Source: Rhizobium sp. P38BS-XIX (GTDB lineage: Bacteria > Pseudomonadota > Alphaproteobacteria > Rhizobiales > Rhizobiaceae). Taken from it: a DNA stretch of 64,000 bases. The notes under the pieces were generated by a model that was given only the letters and a program-made list of their open reading frames with translations, was not told the origin of the DNA and ran no database searches. Positions 27,477-37,368 of the stretch are shown here, piece by piece; positions within the stretch are counted from its first letter, which is position 1; each line of letters begins with the position of its first letter. The position numbers were made by a program, and so were the translations under genes. The stretch spans positions 1,116,001 to 1,180,000 of the forward strand of contig NZ_JABAIJ010000001.1 of NCBI RefSeq assembly GCF_012641435.1, given 5' to 3'.

Positions 27477-29789
27477 ATGGATACGAACGATACTTCTAAG
27501 GCAGCCAAGAACATGGCGAGCGGAAACTTCGACGAACAGGCGCTCTATTTCCACCGCTATCCCCGCCCCGGCAAGCTGGAAATCCAGGCGACAAAGCCGC
27601 TCGGCAACCAGCGCGATCTGGCCCTTGCCTATTCGCCCGGCGTTGCCGCGCCCTGCATCGCTATTCGCGACAACCCCGAGACGGCCGCGGACTATACGTC
27701 CCGCGCCAATCTCGTCGCCGTCATTTCCAACGGTTCGGCCGTTCTCGGTCTCGGCAATATCGGGCCGCTCGCCTCCAAGCCGGTCATGGAAGGCAAGGCC
27801 GTTCTCTTCAAGAAATTCGCCGGCATCGATGTGTTCGACATCGAAGTCGACGCTCCGACCGTCGATGAGATGGTCAATACGATCTCGGCGCTGGAACCGA
27901 CCTTCGGCGGCATCAATCTCGAAGACATCAAGGCGCCGGAGTGCTTCGATGTCGAGCGACGCCTGCGCGAGAAGATGGAAATCCCGGTGTTCCATGACGA
28001 TCAGCATGGCACCGCCATCATCGTCGCCGCTGCCATTCTCAACGGCCTGGAACTTGCCGGCAAGAAGATCGAGGACGTCAAGATCGTCGCATCGGGCGCC
28101 GGTGCTGCCGCGCTGGCCTGTCTCAACCTGCTGGTCATCCTGGGCGCCAAGCGCGAGAACATCTGGGTCCACGATATCGAAGGTCTGGTCTACAAGGACC
28201 GCAACGTCCTCATGGACGAGTGGAAGTCCGTCTACGCCCAGGACAGCGACAAGCGCGTTCTCGCCGAATCCATTCCCGGTGCCGACGTCTTCCTCGGCCT
28301 GTCGGCCGCCGGTGTTCTGAAGCCCGAACTTCTCGAGCAGATGGCTGAGAAGCCGCTGATCATGGCGCTCGCAAACCCGACGCCGGAAATCATGCCTGAC
28401 CTCGCCCGCGCGGCTCGTCCCGACGCCATGATTTGCACCGGCCGTTCGGACTTCCCGAACCAGGTCAATAACGTTCTCTGCTTCCCCTACATCTTCCGCG
28501 GCGCGCTCGATTGCGGCGCAAAGACGATCAACGAGGAAATGAAGATGGCCGCCGTGCGCGCCATCGCCTCGCTTGCTCGCGAAGAACCTTCCGATGTCGC
28601 CGCCCGCGCCTATTCGGGAGAAACGCCCGTCTTCGGGCCGAACTACCTGATCCCCTCGCCGTTCGATCCGCGCCTGATCCTGCGTATCGCGCCGGCCGTT
28701 GCGAAGGCCGCAGCCGAAAGCGGCGTGGCGCTGCGTCCGATCACCGACTTCGACGCCTATATGGACGAGCTGAACCGCTTCGTGTTCCGCTCCGGCTTCA
28801 TCATGAAGCCGATTTTCGCGGCGGCCAAGATCGCAGATCGCAAGCGTGTGGTCTTCTCCGAAGGCGAAGACGAGCGCGTGCTGCGCGCAGCCCAGGTCCT
28901 GCTTGAAGAAGGCACGGCAACGCCGATCCTGATCGGCCGTCCCTCCGTCATCGAGACGCGTCTAAAGCGCTATGGCCTGAAGATCCGCCCGCATACGGAT
29001 TTCGCCGTCATCAATCCGGAAGACGATCCGCGCTTCCGCGAATATGTCGATCTCTATTTCTCGCTCGTCGGCCGCGCCGGCGTTATCCCTGAAGCCGCAC
29101 GCACGATCGTTCGTACGAACGCAACCGTCATCGGCGCGCTGGCTCTGAAGCGTGGCGAAGCCGATGCGCTCATCTGCGGCCTCGAAGGCCGCTACGAGCG
29201 CCATCTGCGCATCGTTCGACAGATCATCGGCAAGCGACCCGACGTTCGGGATTTCTCCGCTCTGAGCCTGCTGATTTCGCAGCGCGGCGCCACCTTCTAT
29301 GCCGATACCTACGTGACGTTTAACCCGACCGCCGAGGAAATCGCGGAGTCTACGGTGCTGGCTGCCGAGGAAATCAAGCGCTTCGGCATCACGCCGCGGG
29401 CCGCCCTCGTCTCGCATTCGAACTTCGGGTCCCGGGAATCCGAAAGCGCGACCAAGATGCGCAACGCGCTCGCTCTTGTTCGGCAGGCGGCGCCGGAATT
29501 GGAAGTCGACGGCGAAATGCATGGTGACAGCGCCATCTCCGAAAGCCTGCGCCGGCATGTCATGCCCGACAGCACGCTCTCCGGCGAGGCAAACCTGCTC
29601 GTCTTCCCGAACCTCGATGCCGCCAACATCACGCTCGGCGTGGTCAAGACCATGACAGACGGCCTGCATGTCGGCCCGATCCTGCTCGGCACTGCCCTTC
29701 CGGCGCATATCCTCTCGCCGTCGGTTACGTCGCGTGGCGTGGTCAATATGGCGGCTCTCGCTGTCGTCGAAGCATCCGAGGTCGCTTGA
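27477..29789 (+). CDS. dme: NAD-type malic enzyme with phosphotransacetylase-like C-terminal domain
   Basis: 770 residues, the length I recall for S. meliloti Dme. The malic domain (about 1-430) contains [36 protein letters not shown] and the nucleotide fold [17 protein letters not shown]. The C-terminal part (about 440-770) is a phosphotransacetylase-like domain with [16 protein letters not shown], lacking known acetyltransferase activity in rhizobia. It decarboxylates malate to pyruvate, feeding acetyl-CoA during growth on C4-dicarboxylates; in S. meliloti it is needed for nitrogen fixation. ATG 27477 follows GGAG at 8 nt; the frame is open upstream to 27399 without family similarity. Dme rather than the NADP-type Tme is judged from the N-terminus and remains an inference. 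Confidence 0.92.
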   Translation: MDTNDTSKAAKNMASGNFDEQALYFHRYPRPGKLEIQATKPLGNQRDLALAYSPGVAAPCIAIRDNPETAADYTSRANLVAVISNGSAVLGLGNIGPLASKPVMEGKAVLFKKFAGIDVFDIEVDAPTVDEMVNTISALEPTFGGINLEDIKAPECFDVERRLREKMEIPVFHDDQHGTAIIVAAAILNGLELAGKKIEDVKIVASGAGAAALACLNLLVILGAKRENIWVHDIEGLVYKDRNVLMDEWKSVYAQDSDKRVLAESIPGADVFLGLSAAGVLKPELLEQMAEKPLIMALANPTPEIMPDLARAARPDAMICTGRSDFPNQVNNVLCFPYIFRGALDCGAKTINEEMKMAAVRAIASLAREEPSDVAARAYSGETPVFGPNYLIPSPFDPRLILRIAPAVAKAAAESGVALRPITDFDAYMDELNRFVFRSGFIMKPIFAAAKIADRKRVVFSEGEDERVLRAAQVLLEEGTATPILIGRPSVIETRLKRYGLKIRPHTDFAVINPEDDPRFREYVDLYFSLVGRAGVIPEAARTIVRTNATVIGALALKRGEADALICGLEGRYERHLRIVRQIIGKRPDVRDFSALSLLISQRGATFYADTYVTFNPTAEEIAESTVLAAEEIKRFGITPRAALVSHSNFGSRESESATKMRNALALVRQAAPELEVDGEMHGDSAISESLRRHVMPDSTLSGEANLLVFPNLDAANITLGVVKTMTDGLHVGPILLGTALPAHILSPSVTSRGVVNMAALAVVEASEVA

Positions 29790-29799
29790 CCAACACAAT

Positions 29800-29821
29800 C
29801 GCAGCCGCTTCGGCGGCTGCG
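29800..29821 (+). terminator. Stem-loop with UUCG tetraloop after dme
   Basis: Perfect 9-bp stem CGCAGCCGC / GCGGCTGCG closed by TTCG, 10 bp after the stop. A C(UUCG)G loop is unusually stable. There is no T-run, so it may protect the 3' end or terminate weakly. Confidence 0.5.
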
Positions 29822-29931
29822 ACCTGCAATTTCATAAAATTCCTCTCGAAATCCATGCGTTTTGATGGATACGTTGTTAAGCTGGAAGATATAGGCTTCA
29901 GCGAAGTCGAACCGCTTTCGAGAGCACATCC

Positions 29932-30684
29932 GTGAACCGCGGCATCAAACACGCTTCCATCGCCTTGCTGTCCCTGATGACGGCCACACCGACCTTTGCG
30001 CAGGCCGATCTTTGCGACGGGTTACGCGGCCATTTTGTCGATATCAATCAGGTCATTGGCGCGAGCCAGGAAACGCGCCAGCTCTCGCGCGCCATCGTGC
30101 AGCAGAATTTGCTGATCCGCCGCACGATGAGCGAGTTGCGAAATCAGGGCTGCGTCGAAGATAGCAGCATGGTGATCATCGGGCAGGACAATGAAGGCGT
30201 CTGCGACGATATGAGAGGATCGCTCGACCAGATGCGTCACGATCTCTCGATCCTGATGGATCAGCGTGAAGACAGCGTCAGCCGCGTCGATGCCGTTGCC
30301 ATGCAGCGCCGACAGTTGCTGGATACGATGCAGCGCAACGGCTGCAGCCTGCCGGCATCGGCAACCCCCGACATCGTTATCGACACTCGCACGAAGCTCG
30401 ACGCCTACGCGCCGGAACAGCAGGGACTTGCTCAACCCGAAAGCTCGATTACGGTCATCGAGACGCCGAAGCTGCAGAAAAATTCCAGCATCACACCGAA
30501 GCAGACGCCGAGCGCAAATGCCCCGGCCGTGACGCAGATCCAGCCGCAGCAATTCCCGCCCGACAGACCTTATGACCCTTCGGCCAATAAGGTGCGCCAA
30601 GTCGGACCGCAATTTCTTGCGACCGACCAGGGCAGCATCGATCTCAAGCATCCGAAGGATGGTGGCCCGCAGCCGACACAATAG
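29932..30684 (+). CDS. Hypothetical secreted protein with coiled-coil and Pro/Gln-rich tail
   Basis: 250 residues from GTG 29932. A signal peptide (HASIALLSLMTATPTFAQA) leads into a mature region with four Cys (DLCDG, QGCVE, GVCDD, NGCSL), which could form two disulfides in the periplasm, and helical segments rich in Gln/Arg. From about residue 165 the chain is low-complexity and Pro/Gln-rich. I do not recognise the family. The ribosome-binding site (GAGAG) is weak. Its last 41 bases overlap the 3' end of the converging ankyrin gene. Confidence 0.7.
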   Translation: MNRGIKHASIALLSLMTATPTFAQADLCDGLRGHFVDINQVIGASQETRQLSRAIVQQNLLIRRTMSELRNQGCVEDSSMVIIGQDNEGVCDDMRGSLDQMRHDLSILMDQREDSVSRVDAVAMQRRQLLDTMQRNGCSLPASATPDIVIDTRTKLDAYAPEQQGLAQPESSITVIETPKLQKNSSITPKQTPSANAPAVTQIQPQQFPPDRPYDPSANKVRQVGPQFLATDQGSIDLKHPKDGGPQPTQ

Positions 30685-32401
30685 GCTCGCGCAACAGGGA
30701 AGCGATGGTCTCGTCCCCCGCTTCCTGCGCCAGGTCACGATACGATCGTCCTGACGCATCTCTGACTGCCCGATTGCCGCCGCGCTCCAGCAACAGCCGC
30801 ACTACATCGACACGCCGATTGATGATCGCAAAGCCGAGAGGTGTCATCCAGTCGCGATCGGCGCTTGGCTGCCCACGAGGGCGGAAATCACCAAATCGGA
30901 TCTCCAGCTGTTCGGGATTGATATCGAGACGTTTGAGTAGCTCTTGCACCTCGCCAAAGGCGGCGGCGGCGAAGACATCGAGCGGATGGGCCTTCAGCAG
31001 TTCGACCATGTCGGTCTTGCCGTTATAATCGGCCCAACCGATTGCCGGTGCATAGAAATACGGATCGCGGATGGTCGTATCGGCCCCGTGCTCAATCAGC
31101 AATCCTGCCATCTCGATATGCCCATGCAGCGCCGCCTCGTGCAGCGGCGTACGACTAGTTATCGCGTTGACATCGAGCCCCAGCGCCAGCATCCGGCTCA
31201 CACCATCGATATCGTTTTCGCCGGCGGCTTCATGCAGCATCGCGGGATGAGCTTTTTGCATTGCCGCAAGAATGTCACTGGACGGTTTCATGGCAAGCAG
31301 CGCCTTGAGCGAAATGCCCTTGTTCAAAACGGCGATATAGAACTCGTCCTCCGGCTTAAGCCGGACGGCGACAGCGCCTTTCCCAACAAGATAGTCCGCC
31401 AGTTCGGTGTCACCCCCGAGCCGCGCCCACTCGTAAGGCGTACGTCCATTGACAACCTTCTGAACGTCGGCGCCGTGCTCGACCAGAAGGCGCACCCGCT
31501 CACCCATGCGGTGTTCCAGCGCCCAGGCGAGCTGATAGTCGAAAACGGTCTGCGAATTCGCGACGAACTGACCATCCTCGCGAACCAGCCAATTGTTTCG
31601 ATCCCGCGCAGTAAGACCGTACTCCAAGAGCAATTTCAGGCAGGTATCGTTAGGCTCGAACATACGATTGTAGAGCGCCTGGCTGTCATTGGCTTCAGCT
31701 CCAGCATCCAGCAGCAGACGCGCGAATGCTTCGCAGTCCGGATGTGGCGGCTGGCGCTCCTTGCCCGCCTCGCCTTCTGCGAAGACGCCGGTGAGTACGG
31801 TAAATCGATACTGACCATTATCGAGGAAAAACGCATTCACATCAGCGCTGCGCCTCACAAGCTCGCGTGCGGCCGGCAGACTGGATCGGCCGGGAAGACG
31901 TGAATACGCGGCATACATCAGCGGCGACCAATCGTAAGGGCCACCCTTGCGATCCAGAAGCTGCGGTTGGCGATCCAGCCAACGCCCGACGCCATCAGCA
32001 TCACCAAGCGCTGCGGCAACGTGGATGCTTTCTGCAGCAATCTCCGGATGCGCTTCAAGCAGTTCCCGCGCTTCATTGAACCGCGCGGGATCGGCGGCGA
32101 TATTGCCGAAGTAGGAAACCGTCACCAGCGACAGGAAGCGGTTGGCGAGCTGATCGCGCGGAACCTGCCTGCGGTTGCCGCTCTCCAGATGCACTTTGAG
32201 CTTCGTCCAGCTGGAGAAACCGAATTCACGGGCGAGAACGAGCTGAATGTCCTGCAATCCAACGTCGGCGCTATCGGAAAAATAGGGTGCAACGCGGCCG
32301 CGTGCCGAAGCATCGCCAGCTTGAAAGGCCTTGAGAAACGTCTTGGCCTGCTTTTTCAGGGAATCGATTGTGGCGTCAGCCGCCAGAGAGCGCGTGGTCA
32401 A
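30644..32401 (-). CDS. Ankyrin repeat protein
   Basis: 585 residues starting at a TTG at 32401, supported by GGAGG 6-7 nt upstream. The N-terminal 100 residues contain FGFSSWTKLKVHLES, a short module common in bacterial ankyrin proteins. Ankyrin repeats follow, clearest at SRTPLHEAALHGHIEMAGLLIEHGADTTIRD, GRTPYEWARLGGDTELADYLV and TPLGFAIINRRVDVVRLLLERGGN. No signal peptide or membrane span is evident, so it is probably a cytoplasmic protein-binding scaffold. No partner is suggested by context. It is convergent with, and overlaps, the secreted-protein gene. Confidence 0.85.
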   Translation of the reverse strand: MTTRSLAADATIDSLKKQAKTFLKAFQAGDASARGRVAPYFSDSADVGLQDIQLVLAREFGFSSWTKLKVHLESGNRRQVPRDQLANRFLSLVTVSYFGNIAADPARFNEARELLEAHPEIAAESIHVAAALGDADGVGRWLDRQPQLLDRKGGPYDWSPLMYAAYSRLPGRSSLPAARELVRRSADVNAFFLDNGQYRFTVLTGVFAEGEAGKERQPPHPDCEAFARLLLDAGAEANDSQALYNRMFEPNDTCLKLLLEYGLTARDRNNWLVREDGQFVANSQTVFDYQLAWALEHRMGERVRLLVEHGADVQKVVNGRTPYEWARLGGDTELADYLVGKGAVAVRLKPEDEFYIAVLNKGISLKALLAMKPSSDILAAMQKAHPAMLHEAAGENDIDGVSRMLALGLDVNAITSRTPLHEAALHGHIEMAGLLIEHGADTTIRDPYFYAPAIGWADYNGKTDMVELLKAHPLDVFAAAAFGEVQELLKRLDINPEQLEIRFGDFRPRGQPSADRDWMTPLGFAIINRRVDVVRLLLERGGNRAVRDASGRSYRDLAQEAGDETIASLLREPIVSAAGHHPSDA

Positions 32402-32566
32402 AATAGACCTCCTTCCATTTACGTCCGGTATCCGCGCCCACAGACTGAAAAGAGGTGTGGCAGTCTATTCTACATGCTTCAGGTGGGCCTTGCCCTTCCC
32501 GCGGATCGGATGTGCCCTGAGAACACATCCAGATCTATAGCGTCGGTTGCAATCTGTCCAGAGGTG

Positions 32567-33394
32567 TCAAACGGGTTCGTAACGGACGTAGGCGAAGGCA
32601 TCACCATCCGGTGACCAGTTCGGCACATTGATCGATCCCTGCCCGCCGAAGAGTTCGAACAGTGTCGTGATATTGCTGCCGTCCATATCCATCAGCCGCA
32701 TGCGCACATTGAGATCGCGGGGGTGATCGAAGACGTCGGGATCGTAGGAAATCAGCACGACCTTGTCATTCTTGGGTGACGGATGCGCAAACCAGTTGCC
32801 GTAATTGTCGTGCGTGACCTGCTCCAGGCCGGTGCCGTCGGGATGAATACGCCAGATCTGCATCAGGCCGGTGCGGCTGGAATTGAAGTAGATCCACTGC
32901 CCGTCGGCCGAAAAATCGGGGCCGTCATTCCGGCCCTCGCCATGCGTCAGACGCGTCTCCTCGCCGCCATCGATCGAGATCGTGTAGATATCGAAGACAT
33001 CGTTGCGGATGCCGCAATAGGAGAAACGCTGACCGTCCGGCGACCAGCCATGCCAGTAGGAGGGCAGATTGGTCGTCACCTGTCGCGGCGTTCCGCCTTC
33101 CGCGGGCAGAACATAAATGCAGGCCTTGCCATGCTCCACCTTGTCGGAAATGGCGATCAGCGAGCCGTCGGGCGAGATGCCGTGGTCGTTGTTGCATCGC
33201 GTCGCAAAGCCGGTATCGATGCGCACGATGCCACCGCTCACGTCGAGCGGCAGCCGATAGAGAAGTCCGTCGCCATTCAGCAGCAGGTAGCGCCCATCTG
33301 GCGAATAATTCGGCGCCTCGACGAGCTCGTCAGTCTGCCAGACAACCCGGTTCTCACCGGTGCGGATGTTGTAGATCTCGACCGAGCTTCGCAT
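32567..33394 (-). CDS. TolB-like beta-propeller protein
   Basis: 275 residues with repeated WD40-like/TolB blades: APNYSPDGRYLLLNG, GISPDGSLIAISD, HGWSPDGQRFSYCG, DFSADGQWIYFNSSRTG, NVPNWSPDGDAFAYV. It lacks a signal peptide, unlike periplasmic TolB, and has no peptidase domain, so it is likely a cytoplasmic propeller. AGGAAG precedes ATG 33394. It begins 28 bp after nadE and may be co-transcribed with it. Function unknown. Confidence 0.85.
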   Translation of the reverse strand: MRSSVEIYNIRTGENRVVWQTDELVEAPNYSPDGRYLLLNGDGLLYRLPLDVSGGIVRIDTGFATRCNNDHGISPDGSLIAISDKVEHGKACIYVLPAEGGTPRQVTTNLPSYWHGWSPDGQRFSYCGIRNDVFDIYTISIDGGEETRLTHGEGRNDGPDFSADGQWIYFNSSRTGLMQIWRIHPDGTGLEQVTHDNYGNWFAHPSPKNDKVVLISYDPDVFDHPRDLNVRMRLMDMDGSNITTLFELFGGQGSINVPNWSPDGDAFAYVRYEPV

Positions 33395-33422
33395 TCGTCT
33401 TCTTCCTGTGTCGGAGGCGTGA

Positions 33423-35102
33423 TCAGCGATCGCGGAACCGATTGGTGATCGGGTAGCGGCGGTCGCGGCCGAAATTCTTCTTGGTGATCTTCACGCCCGG
33501 TGCCGACTGACGGCGCTTGTATTCGGCGAGATAGAGCAGATGCTCGATGCGATGCACCGTCGCGACATCGTGACCACGCGCCACGATCTCCTCGACCGAC
33601 ATTTCTTTCTCGACGAGGCACTCGAGGATATCGTCCAGCGCCGGATAGGGCGGCAACGAATCCTGGTCCGTCTGGTTCGGCCTCAGCTCAGCCGACGGCG
33701 CCTTGTCGATGATGTTGTAAGGGATCACCTCGCCCGATGGACCGAGCGCCCCTGGCGGCACATGCAGGTTGCGCCAACGCGAGATGGCATAGACCTGCAT
33801 CTTGTAGAGATCCTTGATAGGGTTGAAGCCACCGTTCATGTCGCCGTAGAGCGTGGCGTATCCGACGGACATTTCCGACTTGTTGCCCGTCGTCACCACC
33901 ATTGAACCGAATTTGTTCGAGATCGCCATCAGGATCGTGCCGCGAGCACGGCTCTGCAGGTTTTCCTCGGTGATGCCGGTTTCCGTCCCTTCGAACAGGT
34001 CGGACAGAGCAGCGGTGAAGCCGGTGACTGGATCCTCGATCGGCACGATATCGTAGCGGCAACCAAGCGCCTTGGCGCAATCGGCCGCATCCTTCAGCGA
34101 ATCCTGCGAGGTATAGCGATAAGGCAGCATGACGGTGCGCACGCGCTCTTCACCGAGCGCATCGACCGCAATCGCCGCGCAGATCGCCGAGTCGATGCCG
34201 CCGGAAAGGCCGAGCACGACCGACTTGAAGCCGTTCTTGTTCACATAGTCGCGGAAGCCCAGCAGGCAGGCGCGGTAGTCAGCCTCCTCGCCTTCCGGAA
34301 TGTGCGCCTTCGGCCCCTCCGCGCAGTGCCAGCCATCGGCATTCTTCTTCCAGGTCGTAACCGTCAGCGCGGTCTCGAACTGACTCATCTGGAATGCCAG
34401 CGTCTTATCGGCATTGAAACCGAAGCTCGCGCCATCGAAAACCAGCTCGTCCTGGCCGCCGAGCTGGGCGGCATAGATCATCGGCAAGCCCGTCTCGATG
34501 ACTTGCTTCAACACAACCTGATGACGGATATCGACCTTGCCGCGATAGTAGGGCGAGCCATTCGGCGACAGCAGGATTTCAGCGCCGCTTTCGGCAAGCG
34601 TTTCGCAAACGCCAAGTTCACCCCAGATGTCCTCGCAAATCGGGATACCCAGCCGAACGCCGCGGAAATTGACCGGGCCCGGCATGGCGCCCTGATCGAA
34701 AACGCGCTTCTCGTCGAATTCGCCGTAATTCGGCAGATCCACCTTGTCACGGACCGCGATGACCTTGCCGCCATCAAGCACGGCGACCGAATTGTAGCGG
34801 CCGGTCTCATCCTGTCGAGGGAAACCGATAATGACACCGGGGCCACCATCGGCGGTCTCTGCAGCCAGACTTTCCACCGCGTTCCAGCAGGAGCGCAGGA
34901 ATGCTGGTTTGAGCACAAGATCTTCCGGCGGGTAGCCGGAAATGAACAGCTCCGTCAGCAGGACGATCTGCGCGCCTTCGCGCGCCGCCTCTGAGCGCGC
35001 CTCGCGCGCCTTGGCAAGGTTGCCGGAGATGTCGCCAACCGTCGGATTGAGCTGCGCAACCGCAATGCGGATCGTGTGGGTAATTTGGCTTTGCTCTGTC
35101 AT
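33423..35102 (-). CDS. nadE: Glutamine-dependent NAD+ synthetase
   Basis: 559 residues in two domains. The N-terminal nitrilase-type glutaminase (about 1-260) has the Glu of LLTELFISGYPPEDL, Lys of RDKVDLPNYGEF and Cys of IPICEDIWGE. The C-terminal synthetase has the ATP-pyrophosphatase loop LGLSGGIDSA, then TGNKSEMSVGYATLYGDM and KAPSAELRPNQTDQDSLPPY. It makes NAD+ from nicotinate adenine dinucleotide, ATP and glutamine nitrogen. ATG 35102 (MTEQ) is taken; ATG 35111 would add three residues, and neither has a clear Shine-Dalgarno. Confidence 0.95.
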   Translation of the reverse strand: MTEQSQITHTIRIAVAQLNPTVGDISGNLAKAREARSEAAREGAQIVLLTELFISGYPPEDLVLKPAFLRSCWNAVESLAAETADGGPGVIIGFPRQDETGRYNSVAVLDGGKVIAVRDKVDLPNYGEFDEKRVFDQGAMPGPVNFRGVRLGIPICEDIWGELGVCETLAESGAEILLSPNGSPYYRGKVDIRHQVVLKQVIETGLPMIYAAQLGGQDELVFDGASFGFNADKTLAFQMSQFETALTVTTWKKNADGWHCAEGPKAHIPEGEEADYRACLLGFRDYVNKNGFKSVVLGLSGGIDSAICAAIAVDALGEERVRTVMLPYRYTSQDSLKDAADCAKALGCRYDIVPIEDPVTGFTAALSDLFEGTETGITEENLQSRARGTILMAISNKFGSMVVTTGNKSEMSVGYATLYGDMNGGFNPIKDLYKMQVYAISRWRNLHVPPGALGPSGEVIPYNIIDKAPSAELRPNQTDQDSLPPYPALDDILECLVEKEMSVEEIVARGHDVATVHRIEHLLYLAEYKRRQSAPGVKITKKNFGRDRRYPITNRFRDR

Positions 35103-35239
35103 GCCATACATTTAGCGACGGCGTCATTCTTCCGCAACCGCCTTCGTCCTCCAGCACGCATCAAAGATCGCGACACCCGTATAGGCGGTATTTTTATCCG
35201 GAAAAATACCAAGCCTGCCTTGCGGTTCATCAGCCGTTC

Positions 35240-35257
35240 ATGACAGAAACATGACAA
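35240..35257 (-). promoter_or_regulatory. Pho-box-like PhoB binding site
   Basis: The minus strand reads TTGTCAT, 4 nt, CTGTCAT: two 7-bp direct repeats at 11-bp spacing, the 18-bp geometry of the PhoB box. It lies in the gap between nadE (leftward) and the LTA-synthase-like gene (rightward), 34 bp before the proposed TTG start of the latter. Confidence 0.6.
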
Positions 35258-35291
35258 TTATATGAACGTCTTGTCGCATTTGGAGACATCC

Positions 35292-37220
35292 TTGGTCGAT
35301 CTGGTCATCGGTTCCGCCTTAGCGGGCAGGCTCGCGCTATTCCAGAAGATCGGCGCGGCAAGGCAGCATTCCGCCCTGCTTCGTCAGTTTTTGAGCCTTG
35401 CGCTGACCTTGTTGATCGCTGCTTTACTGGTCGTCATGGTGGAATGGATTGCGCGCGGCGAGCTTTCCAGCGTCTTTCCCTATCTTTTTTCGCTTTCTCG
35501 CCCGGGGTTCACCACTGTTGGAATCATCGTGCTGGCGATGCTGACTGGCGACGCCGTATTCGGCCGAGCACATCTGTCCCTCCTGATCGTCGCGCCGTTG
35601 CTTCTGGTGCCCGCCTTCATCTCCAGCCAGAAGCAGAATTATCTGTCGGACCCGCTCTACCCTTCTGATTTCCTGTTTGCACGACAGATCATGGAATTGA
35701 TGCCCGTCATGGTGCGTGAGCGGCCGTGGACTGCGGTGGCACTTTCTATCGGTATCATTGCCGCAGCGGTCGCTGTCGCATTTTTCGGGCGGTACGCTTG
35801 GCGCCATGCCGCAAGGCTGTCGCAAACAGCGCGTGTGACGAGGCTTTCGATCTGTCTGCCGCTTGCGGCGCTCTTTGTTTCGCAGATGGATCCCACGCAA
35901 TACTCCTTCATCCGCGAGAAGTTGCGCATTATCCCGATCGTCTGGGATCAGAAGGAGAATTACAGCTACAACGGCTTCATCATCGCCTTCTCGCTGAACT
36001 TGCCCATGGCCGATGTCAAATCGCCGGCCGGCTATGGCTCCGACGCCATCGATGCCATCCCGTCGAGAAACTACGGTTATCTTTCCGGACCGCGCGAGAA
36101 GCCGGACGTGATCATGCTGATGAGCGAGTCCTTCTGGGATCCGACCCGGCTTTCCAACGTAAGCTTCACGCCCGATCCGATGCCGACGATCCGGGCTCGG
36201 CAATCCGGATATGTCTTTTCACCCGAATTCGGCGGCATGACCGCCAATGTGGAATTCGAGGCGCTGACGGGCTTTTCCAATGCCTTCCTGCCCTATGGCA
36301 GCATTCCCTATCAGCAATATGTGCGCCGCCCCATGCCGTCGCTCGCCACCTTCTTCCGCGGCGAAGGCTATGCGGCCCGTGCCTTGCATCCGTTCAGCGG
36401 CTGGTTCTGGAACCGCAACGAAGTCTATAAGGCTTTTGGTTTCGAGGAGTTTCATACCGAAGAGACCATTCCCGGCATCGAGAAGCGCGGCATGTTCGCC
36501 TCCGACGATTCCCTGATGAAGGAGATCATGCGCGAAGGCGACGGCACCGATCGTCCATTCTTTTTCTTCGCTGTCACCCTCCAGGGACACGGCCCCTACG
36601 AAGCCAATCGCTACGCCCAGAACACCATCGATGTCGGCGGAAATCTCAGCGACGAAGATCGTGCAGCGCTCGCCACCTATGCCCAAGGTGTTCGCGAGGC
36701 CGACGACAGCCTGAAAATGCTGATGGATTGGGCCGAAAAGCGCAATCGCGAGACCATCATTGTCCTTTGGGGCGATCATCTGCCGCCGCTCGGCAGCGTC
36801 TATCCGAATACCGGTTACATGCCGCAACAGGTCGCAACTCGTAAGGCGCCCCTTGATGTCATGAAGCGGGAACACGAAACCCCGCTGGTCGTCTGGTCGA
36901 GCAAGAAGGGCGTGCGGAAGGATATCGGCACGATCAGCCCGTCACAGCTGCCCTATCAGGTCCTGAAAGCGGCCGGGTATGAGCATCCGTTCTACACCGG
37001 CTTCCTCGGTCGCGTTCAGAAGAAGTACAACATCGTCGACCGCTATCAGTTGGCGACGCGCGACAATCAGGCCTTCCCGGATTGGGCGCGCAAGGAGCTG
37101 GATCTCGACCCGCTGGTTCGCGACTACCGCTATCTGCAGCATGATGCCATGTTCGGGCGCGAATACGGTGTGGAGCGCTTTTTCCCGTCCCATGCAAGGC
37201 TGATCAACCAGGGCAGCTGA
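35292..37220 (+). CDS. LTA synthase/phosphoglycerol transferase-like sulfatase-fold membrane enzyme
   Basis: About 642 residues. Four to five N-terminal membrane helices (to about residue 200) precede a periplasmic sulfatase-fold domain. Metal and catalytic segments are MLMSESFWDP, GGMTANVEFEALTG (Thr as nucleophile), and LWGDHLPP, as in LtaS-type phosphoglycerol transferases. Gram-negative relatives (OpgB, rhizobial CgmB) move phosphoglycerol from phosphatidylglycerol onto periplasmic glucans; assignment here to that role is inference. TTG 35292 is proposed because GGAG lies 6 nt upstream; ATG 35262 has no ribosome-binding site and touches the Pho-box-like repeat. Confidence 0.85.
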   Translation: MVDLVIGSALAGRLALFQKIGAARQHSALLRQFLSLALTLLIAALLVVMVEWIARGELSSVFPYLFSLSRPGFTTVGIIVLAMLTGDAVFGRAHLSLLIVAPLLLVPAFISSQKQNYLSDPLYPSDFLFARQIMELMPVMVRERPWTAVALSIGIIAAAVAVAFFGRYAWRHAARLSQTARVTRLSICLPLAALFVSQMDPTQYSFIREKLRIIPIVWDQKENYSYNGFIIAFSLNLPMADVKSPAGYGSDAIDAIPSRNYGYLSGPREKPDVIMLMSESFWDPTRLSNVSFTPDPMPTIRARQSGYVFSPEFGGMTANVEFEALTGFSNAFLPYGSIPYQQYVRRPMPSLATFFRGEGYAARALHPFSGWFWNRNEVYKAFGFEEFHTEETIPGIEKRGMFASDDSLMKEIMREGDGTDRPFFFFAVTLQGHGPYEANRYAQNTIDVGGNLSDEDRAALATYAQGVREADDSLKMLMDWAEKRNRETIIVLWGDHLPPLGSVYPNTGYMPQQVATRKAPLDVMKREHETPLVVWSSKKGVRKDIGTISPSQLPYQVLKAAGYEHPFYTGFLGRVQKKYNIVDRYQLATRDNQAFPDWARKELDLDPLVRDYRYLQHDAMFGREYGVERFFPSHARLINQGS

Positions 37221-37368
37221 AGGACGAACTACCGCCGGAAGCGCAGGAGCGTGAAAGCTTGTCGGAATCCGCTGGACTAAGACCGGTGTGTTTGCAGGCT
37301 TTCACATTGCTTTCTAGCCGGGCGATCGAATACTTGGCGACCAAAGGTATTAAGCCCCGGAGCCCTCC

